Part shown: in pieces, positions 56,701 through 64,000 of the stretch
Layout of the letters: the number at the start of each line of letters is the position of its first letter
Numbering within the stretch: position 1 is the stretch's first letter
NCBI RefSeq assembly: GCF_050947335.1
Contig: NW_027473615.1
Location: 1-64,000, forward strand
Source of the DNA: Megachile rotundata
Taxonomy: Eukaryota > Arthropoda > Insecta > Hymenoptera > Megachilidae
Reading direction: 5' to 3'
Length of the DNA: 64,000 bases
Made by a program: the position numbers and the translations under genes
The notes under the pieces: generated by a model
Databases searched by the model: none
Seen by the model: the letters and a program-made list of their open reading frames with translations, nothing else
Told to the model about the DNA's origin: nothing

Positions 56701-59700
56701 ATTGCTCATATAAGCATAATATGGTTAATACTATGAGTTAAATTGATAATAATAAGAGTAATGAGTATAGTAATTGTCGTTCTATCGGTCATATATGCAT
56801 AATATGTCTAATAATATGAGTTAGATTGATAATAATAAGAGAAATGAGTATAGTAATTGTCGTTCCACCGATCATATAAGCATAATATGGCTAATAATTT
56901 GAGATAGATGGATAATAATAAGAGTAATAAGTATAGTAATTGCCGCCCTATCGATCATATCTGCATAATATGGTTAATAATATGAGTTAGATTGATAATA
57001 GTGAGTGTAATAAGTATAGTAATTGTAGTTCTATTGCTCATATAAGCATAATATGGTTAATAATATGCGTTAGATTGATAATAATAAGAGTAATGAATAT
57101 AGTAATTGCCGCTCTATCGATCATATAAGCATAATATGGCTAATAATATGAGTTAGATTGATAATAATACGCGTAATGAGTATAGTAATTGTCGTTCTAT
57201 CTATCATATAAGCTTAATACGGTTAATAATATGAGTTAGATTGATAATAATAAGAGTAATAAGTATAGTAATTGTAGTTCTATCGATCATATAAGCATAA
57301 TATGGCTAATAATATGAGTTAGATTGATAATAATAAGAGTAATAAGTATAGTAATTGTCGTTCTATTGATCATATAAGCATAATATGGCTAATAATATGA
57401 GTTAGATTGATAATAATAAGAGTAATGAGTATAGTAATTGTCGTTCTATCGGTCATATATGCATAATATGGCTAATAATATGAGTTAGATTGATAATAAT
57501 AAGAGAAATGAGTATAGTAATTGTCGTTCTATCGATCATATAAGCATAATATGGCTAATAATATGAGTTAGACTGATAATAGTGAGTGTAATCAGTATAG
57601 TAATTGTCGTTCTGTCGATCATATAAGCATAATATGGCTAATAGTATGAGTTAGATTGATAATAATAAGAGTAATAAGTATAGTAATTGTCGTTCTATCG
57701 GTCATATAAGCATAATATGGCTAATAATATGAGTTAGATTGATAATAATAAGAGTAATGAGTACAGTAATTGTAGTTCTATCGACTATATCTGCATAATA
57801 TGGTTAATAATATGAGTTAGATTGATAATAATAAGCGTAATAAGTATAGTAAATGTAGTTCTATCGATCATATAAGCATAATATGGCTAATAATATGAGT
57901 TAGATTGATAATAATAAGAGTAATGAGTATAGTAGTTGTCGTTCTATCGGTCATATATGCATAATATGGCTAATGATATGAGTTAGATTAATAATAATAA
58001 GAGAAATGAGTATAGTAATTGCCGTTCTATCGATCATATAAGCATAATATGGCTAATAATTTGAGATAGATGGATAATAATAAGAGTAATAAGTATAGTA
58101 ATTGTAGTTCTATTGCTCATATAAGCATAATATGGTTAATAATATGCGTTAGATTGATAATAATAAGAGTAATGAATATAGTAATTGCCGTTCTATCGAT
58201 CATATAAGCATAATATGGCTAATAATATGAGTTAGATTGATAATAACAGGAGTAAAAAGTATAGTAGTTGTCGTTCTATCGATCATATAAGCATAATATG
58301 GCTAATAATATGAGGTAGATTGATAATAATAAGAGTAATAAGTATAGTAATTGTCGTCCTATCTATCATATTTGCATAATATGGTTAATAATATGAGTTA
58401 GATTGATAATAGTGAGTGTAATAAGTATAGTAATTGTAGTTCTATTGCTCATATAAGCATAATATGGTTAATAATATGACTTAGATTAATAATAGTGAGT
58501 GGAATCAGTATAGTAATTGTCGTTCTATCGATCATATCTGCATAATGTGGTTAATAATATGAGTTAGATTGATAATATTGAGTGTAATAAGTATAGTAAT
58601 TGTCGTTCTGTCGATCATATAAGCATAATATGGCTAATAATATGAGTTAGATTGATAATAATAAGAGTAATAAGTATAGGAATTGTCGTTCTATTGATCA
58701 TATAAGCATAATATGGCTAATAATATGAGATAGATTGATAATAATAAGAGTAATGAGTATAGTAATTGTCGTTCTATCGATCATATCTGCATAATCTGGT
58801 TAATAATATGAGTTAGATTGATAATATTGAGTGTAATAAGTATAGTAATTGTCGTTCTGTCGATCATATAAGCATAATATGGCTAATAATATGAGTTAGA
58901 TTAATAATAATAAGAGTAATAAGTATAGTAATTGTCGTTCTATTGATCATATAAGCATAATATGGCTAATAATATGAGTTAGATTGATAATAATAAGAGT
59001 AATGAGTATAGTAATTGTCGTTCTATCGGTCGTATATTCATAATATGGCTAATAATATGAGTTAGATTGATAATAATAAGAGAAATGAGTATAGTAATTG
59101 TCGTTCTATCGATCATATAAGCATAATATGGCTAATAATATGAGTTAGACTGATAATAGTGAGTGTAATCAGTATAGTAATTGTCGTTCTGTCGATCATA
59201 TAAGCATAATATGGCTAATAGTATGAGTTAGATTGACAATAATAAGAGTAAGAAGTAGAGTAATTGTCGTTCTCTCGATCATATAACCATAATATGGCTA
59301 ATAATATGAGATAGATGGATAATAATAAGAGTAATAAGTATAGTAATTGTCGTCCTATCGATCATATCTGCATAATTTGGTTAATAATATGAGTTAGATT
59401 GATAATAGTGAGTGTAATAAATATAGTAATTGTAGTTCTATTGCTCATATAAGCATAATATGGCTAATAATATGAGTTAGATTGATAATAATAAGAGTAA
59501 TAAGTATAGTAATTGTCGTTCTATCGATCATATAAGCATAATATGGCTAATAATATGAGTTAGATTGATAATAATAAGAGGAGTGAGTATAGTAATTGTC
59601 GTCCTATCGATCATATAAGCATAATATGGCTAATAATATGAGTTAGATTGATAATAATAAGAGTAATGAGTATAGTAATTGTAGTTCTATCGATTATATC

Positions 59701-60030
59701 TGCATAATATGGTTAATAATATGAGTTAGATTGAGAATAATAAGCGTAATAAGTATAGTAAATGTAGTTCTATCGATCATATAAGCATAATATGGCTAAT
59801 AATATGAGTTAGATTGATAATAATAAGAGTAATGAGTATAGTAATTGTAGTTCTATCGATTATATCTGCATAATATGGCTAATAATATGAGTTAGACTGA
59901 TAATAATAAGAGTAATAAGTATAGTAATTGTCGTCCTATCGATCATATCTGCATAATATGGTTAATAATATGAGTTGGATTGATAATAGTGAGTGTAATA
60001 AGTATAGTAATTGTAGTTCTATTGCTCATA
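53470..60030 (+). repeat. Tandem pair of 36- to 43-monomer units
   Basis: The ttattag monomer (53571 and 56559), tccaccgatc (53876 and 56864) and atatttgc (55380 and 58368) are 2988 bp apart (36 monomers). The attgagaata monomer (56161 and 59730) is 3569 bp apart (43 monomers). Copy 2 therefore contains seven extra monomers, about 58770-59350, resembling the middle-family sequence near 34430-34990. Bounds are approximate. Confidence 0.8.
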
Positions 60031-60512
60031 TAAGCATAATATGGCTAATAATATGAGTTAGATTGATAATAATAAGAGTAATAAGTATAGTAATTGTAGT
60101 TCTATTGCTCATATAAGCATAATATGGTTAATACTATGAGTTAAATTGATAATGATAAGAGTAATGAGTATAGTAATTGTCGTTCTATCGATCATATAAG
60201 CATAATATGGCTAGTAATTTGAGATAGATGGATAATAATAAGAGTAATACGTATAGTAATTGTCGTCCTATCGATCATATCTGCATAATTTGGTTAATAA
60301 TATGTGTTAGATTGATAATAGTGAGTGTAATAAATATAGTAATTGTAGTTCTATTGCTCATATAAGCATAATATGGCTAATAATATGAGTTAGATTGATA
60401 ATAATAGGAGTAATAAGTATAGTAATTGTCGTTCTATCGATCATATAAGCATAATATGGCTAATAATATGAGTTAGATTGATAATAATAAGAGGAGTGAG
60501 TATAGTGATTGT

Positions 60513-60513
60513 G
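60513..60513 (+). other. Single-base insertion in a satellite monomer
   Basis: The monomer reads attgtgcgtcc where every comparable monomer reads attgtcgtcc. This extra G is the only net length change found across about 60 kb of array and shifts the monomer phase of all later sequence by one. It could be a true mutation or an assembly or sequencing error. Confidence 0.7.
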
Positions 60514-60525
60514 CGTCCTATCGAT

Positions 60526-63292
60526 CATATAAGCCTAATATGGCTAATAATATGAGTTAGATTGATAATAATAAGAGTAATGAGTATAGTAATTGTCGTT
60601 CTATCGGTCATATATGCATAATATGGCTAATAATATGAGTTAGATTGATAATAATAAGAGAAATGAGTATAGTAATTGTCGTTCTATCGATCATATAAGC
60701 AGAATATGGCTAATAATATGAGTTAGATTGATAATAGTGAGTGTAATCAGTATAGTAATTGTCGTTCTGTCGATCATATAAGCATAATATGGCTAATAGT
60801 ATGAGTTAGATTGATAATAATAAGAGTAATAAGTAGAGTAATTGTCGTTCTCTCGATCATATAACCATAATATGGCGAATAATATGAGATAGATGGATAA
60901 TAATAAGAGTAATAAGTATAGTAATTGTCGTCCTATCGATCATATCTGCATAATTTGGTTAATAATATGAGTTAGATTGATAATAGTGAGTGTAATAAAT
61001 ATAGTAATTGTAGTTCTATTGCTCATATAAGCATAATATGGCTAATAATATGAGTTAGATTGATAATAATAAGAGTAATAAGTATAGTAATTGTCGTTCT
61101 ATCGATCATATAAGCATAATATGGCTAATAATATGAGTTAGATTGATAATAATAAGAGGAGTGAGTATAGTAATTGTGGTCCTATCGATCATATAAGCAT
61201 AATATGGCTAATAATATGAGTTAGATTGATAATAATAAGAGTAATGAGTATAGTAATTGTAGTTCTATCGCTAATATCTGCATAATATGGTTAATAATAT
61301 GAGTTAGATTGATAATTATAAGCGTAATAAGTATAGTAAATGTAGTTCTATCGATCATATAAGCATAATATGGCTAATAATATGAGTTAGATTGATAATA
61401 ATAAGAGTAATGAGTATAGTAATTGTAGTTCTATCGATTATATCTGCATAATATAGCTAATAATATGAGTTAGATTGATAATAATAAGAGTAATAAGTAT
61501 AGTAATTGTCGTCCTATCGATCATATCTGCATAATATGGTTAATAATAAGAGTTGGATTGATAATAGTGAGTGTAATAAGTATAGTAATTGTCGTTCTAT
61601 CGATCATATAAGCATAATATGGCTAATAATATGAGTTAGATTGATAATAATAAGAGTAATGAGTATAGTAATTGTAGTTCTATCGATTATATCTGCATAA
61701 TATGGTTAATAATATGAGTTAGATTGATAATAATAAGCGTAATAAGTATAGTAAATGTAGTTCTATCGATCATATAAACATAATATGGCTAATAATATGA
61801 GTTAGATTGATAATAATAAGAGTAATGAGTATAGTAATTGTAGTTCTATCGATTATATCTGCATAATATGGCTAATAATATGAGTTAGATTGATAATAAT
61901 AAGAGTAATAAGTATAGTAATTGTCGTCCTATCGATCATATCTGCATAATATGGTTAATAATATGAGTTGGATTGATAATAGTGAGTGTAATAAGTATAG
62001 TAATTGTAGTTCTATTGCTCATATAAGCATAATATGGCTAATAATATGAGTTAGATTGATAATAATAAGAGTAATAAGTATAGTAATTGTAGTTCTATTG
62101 CTCATATAAGCATAATATGGTTAATACTATGAGTTAAATTGATAATAATAAGAGTAATGAGTATAGTAATTGTGGTTCTATCGGTCATATATGCATAATA
62201 TGGCTAATAATATGAGTTAGATTGATAAAAATAAGAGAAATGCGTATAGTAATTGTCGTTCTATCGATCATATAAGCATAATATGGCTAGTAATTTGAGA
62301 TAGATGGATAATAATAAGAGTAATAAGTATAGTAATTGTCGTCCTATCGAGCATATCTGCATAATTTGGTTAATAATATGTGTTAGATTGATAATAGTGA
62401 GTGTAATAAATATAGTAATTGTAGTTCTATTGCTCATATAAGCATAATATGGCTAATAACATGAGTTAGATTGATAATAATAGGAGTAATAAGTATAGTA
62501 ATTGTCGTTCTATCGATCATATAAGCATAATATGGCTAATAATATGAGTTAGATTGATAATAATAAGAGGAGTGAGTATAGTGATTGTCGTCCTATCGAT
62601 CATATAAGCATAATATGGCTAATAATATGAGTTAGATTGATAATAATAAGAGTAATAAGTATAGTAATTGTCGTTCTATCGATCATATAAGCATAATATG
62701 GCTAATAATATGAGTTAGATTGATAATAATAAGAGGAGTGAGTATAGTAATTGTCGTCCTATCGATCATATAAGCCTAATATGGCTAATAATATGAGTTA
62801 GATTGATAATAATAAGAGTAATGAGTATAGTAATTGTCGTTCTATCGGTCATATATGCATAATATGGCTAATAATATGAGTTAGATTGATAATAATAAGA
62901 GAAATGAGTATAGTAATTGTCGTTCTATCGATCATATAAGCATAATATGGCTAATAATATGAGTTAGATTGATAATAGTGAGTGTAATCAGTATAGTAAT
63001 TGTCGTTCTGTCGATCATATAAGCATAATATGGCTAATAGTATGAGTTAGATTGATAATAATAAGAGTAATAAGTAGAGTAATTGTCGTTCTCTCGATCA
63101 TATAACCATAATATGGCGAATAATATGAGATAGATGGATAATAATAAGAGTAATAAGTATAGTAATTGTCGTCCTATCGATCATATCTGCATAATTTGGT
63201 TAATAATATGAGTTAGATTGATAATAGTGAGTGTAATAAATATAGTAATTGTAGTTCTATTGCTCATATAAGCATAATATGGCTAATAATAT
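60526..63292 (+). repeat. Distant copy of the 48905-51671 block
   Basis: It carries the same private variants as 48905-51671 (gtggtcctatcg at 61176, cgagcatatctg near 62349, ataacatgag near 62459) in the same order. At 63293 it switches abruptly (atgcgttag) to sequence matching 53083 onward, so a recombination joint lies close to 63290. Confidence 0.8.
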
Positions 63293-64000
63293 GCGTTAGA
63301 TTGATAATAATAAGAGTAATGAATATAGTAATTGCCGCTCTATCGATCATATAAGCATAATATGGCTAATAATATGAGTTAGATTGATAATAATACGGGT
63401 AATGAGTATAGTAATTGTCGTTCTATCTACCATATAAGCTTAATACGGTTAATAATATGAGTTAGATTGATAATAATAAGAGTAATAAGTATAGTAATTG
63501 TAGTTCTATCGATCATATAAGCATAATATGGCTAATAATATGAGTTAGATTGATAATAATAAGAGTAATAAGTATAGTAATTGTCGTTCTATTGATCATA
63601 TAAGCATAATATGGCGAATAATATGAGTTAGATGGATAATAATAAGAGTAGTGAGTATAGTAATTGTCGTTCTATCGATCATATAAGCATAATATAGCTA
63701 ATAATATGAGTTAGATTGATAATAATAAGAGTAATGAGTATAGTAGTTGTAGTTCTATCGATTATATCTGCATAATATGGTTATTAGTATGAGTTAGATT
63801 GATAATAATAAGAGTAATAAGTATAGTAATTGTACTTCTATCGATTATATCTGCATAATATGGCTAATAATATGAGTTAGATTGATAATAATAAGAGTAA
63901 TAAGTATAGTAATTGTAGTTCTATTGCTCATATAAGCATAATATGGTTAATACTATGAGTTAAATTGATAATAATAAGAGTAATGAGTATAGTAATTGTC

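Larger units (their letters stand above)
3775..64000 (+). repeat. 83-bp satellite array, main segment
   Basis: About 725 monomers in one orientation, starting at 3784 and ending in a partial monomer at 63960. Monomer starts stay at 3784+83k as far as 59892, and are shifted by one base by 63960, which traces to an extra G near 60513. No inversion, other insertion or non-satellite spacer is visible. No gene is present: stops recur in all frames. Higher-order organisation is annotated as separate entries. The uniformity and length fit centromeric or pericentromeric heterochromatin, but nothing in the sequence proves that location. Confidence 0.97.

Noticed and set aside
1..64000. CRISPR array
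   Set aside because: Repeats are directly adjacent 83-bp monomers with no unique spacers and no cas genes, and the whole unit varies by scattered substitutions.
1..64000. Proven centromere or CENP-B box
   Set aside because: The array type fits a centromere, but I see no match to the CENP-B box pattern in the monomer, and location cannot be shown from sequence without chromatin or cytological data.
1..64000. Protein-coding tandem repeat
   Set aside because: 83 bp is not a multiple of three and the monomer carries several TAA/TAG stops, so every frame is closed within one or a few monomers on the plus strand, and no long frame exists on the minus strand.

Overview
The window is almost entirely one satellite DNA: a head-to-tail array of an AT-rich 83-bp monomer, about 761 monomers, all in the same orientation. 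It is interrupted once, by a 791-bp transposon-derived insertion at 2980-3770. No intact gene, tRNA, rRNA or CRISPR array is visible. The organism is a eukaryote. The insertion is piggyBac-like (TTAA target duplication, 14-bp terminal inverted repeats, remnant of a transposase C-terminal zinc-binding domain), which together with the AT-rich array makes an insect or other arthropod likely. That is an inference; I do not recognise this satellite family.

Layout. Positions 1-2975 are satellite, in phase with monomer starts at 1+83k. TTAA copies at 2976-2979 and 3771-3774 flank the element. Inside it are 14-bp TIRs, three identical 22-bp perfect palindromes, a minus-strand pseudogene fragment ending at 3221, AATAAA signals beyond its stop, and a probable old 5'/promoter part on the right. 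Positions 3775-64000 are satellite again, with monomer starts at 3784+83k. Removing 795 bp (element plus one TTAA) restores the monomer phase exactly, so the insertion caused no deletion.

Large-scale structure. The array is a mosaic of nested higher-order repeats. Shared rare variants place near-identical blocks at offsets that are whole multiples of 83 bp: 8 monomers (664 bp), 16 (1328), 19 (1577), 25 (2075), 36 (2988), 39 (3237), 47 (3901), 49 (4067) and about 140 (11.6 kb). Three broad zones can be told apart by variants: about 3.8-24.7 kb, about 24.8-52 kb, and 52-64 kb, the last mixing haplotypes of the other two. Block copies differ by a few substitutions or by gain or loss of whole monomers. 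Only one net single-base length change was found in about 60 kb (an extra G near 60513).

Interpretation. The array looks like a recently homogenised centromeric or heterochromatic satellite expanded by unequal exchange. The piggyBac derivative landed in a TTAA carried by one monomer variant, and was not copied when neighbouring blocks were amplified. A centromere role cannot be shown from sequence alone.
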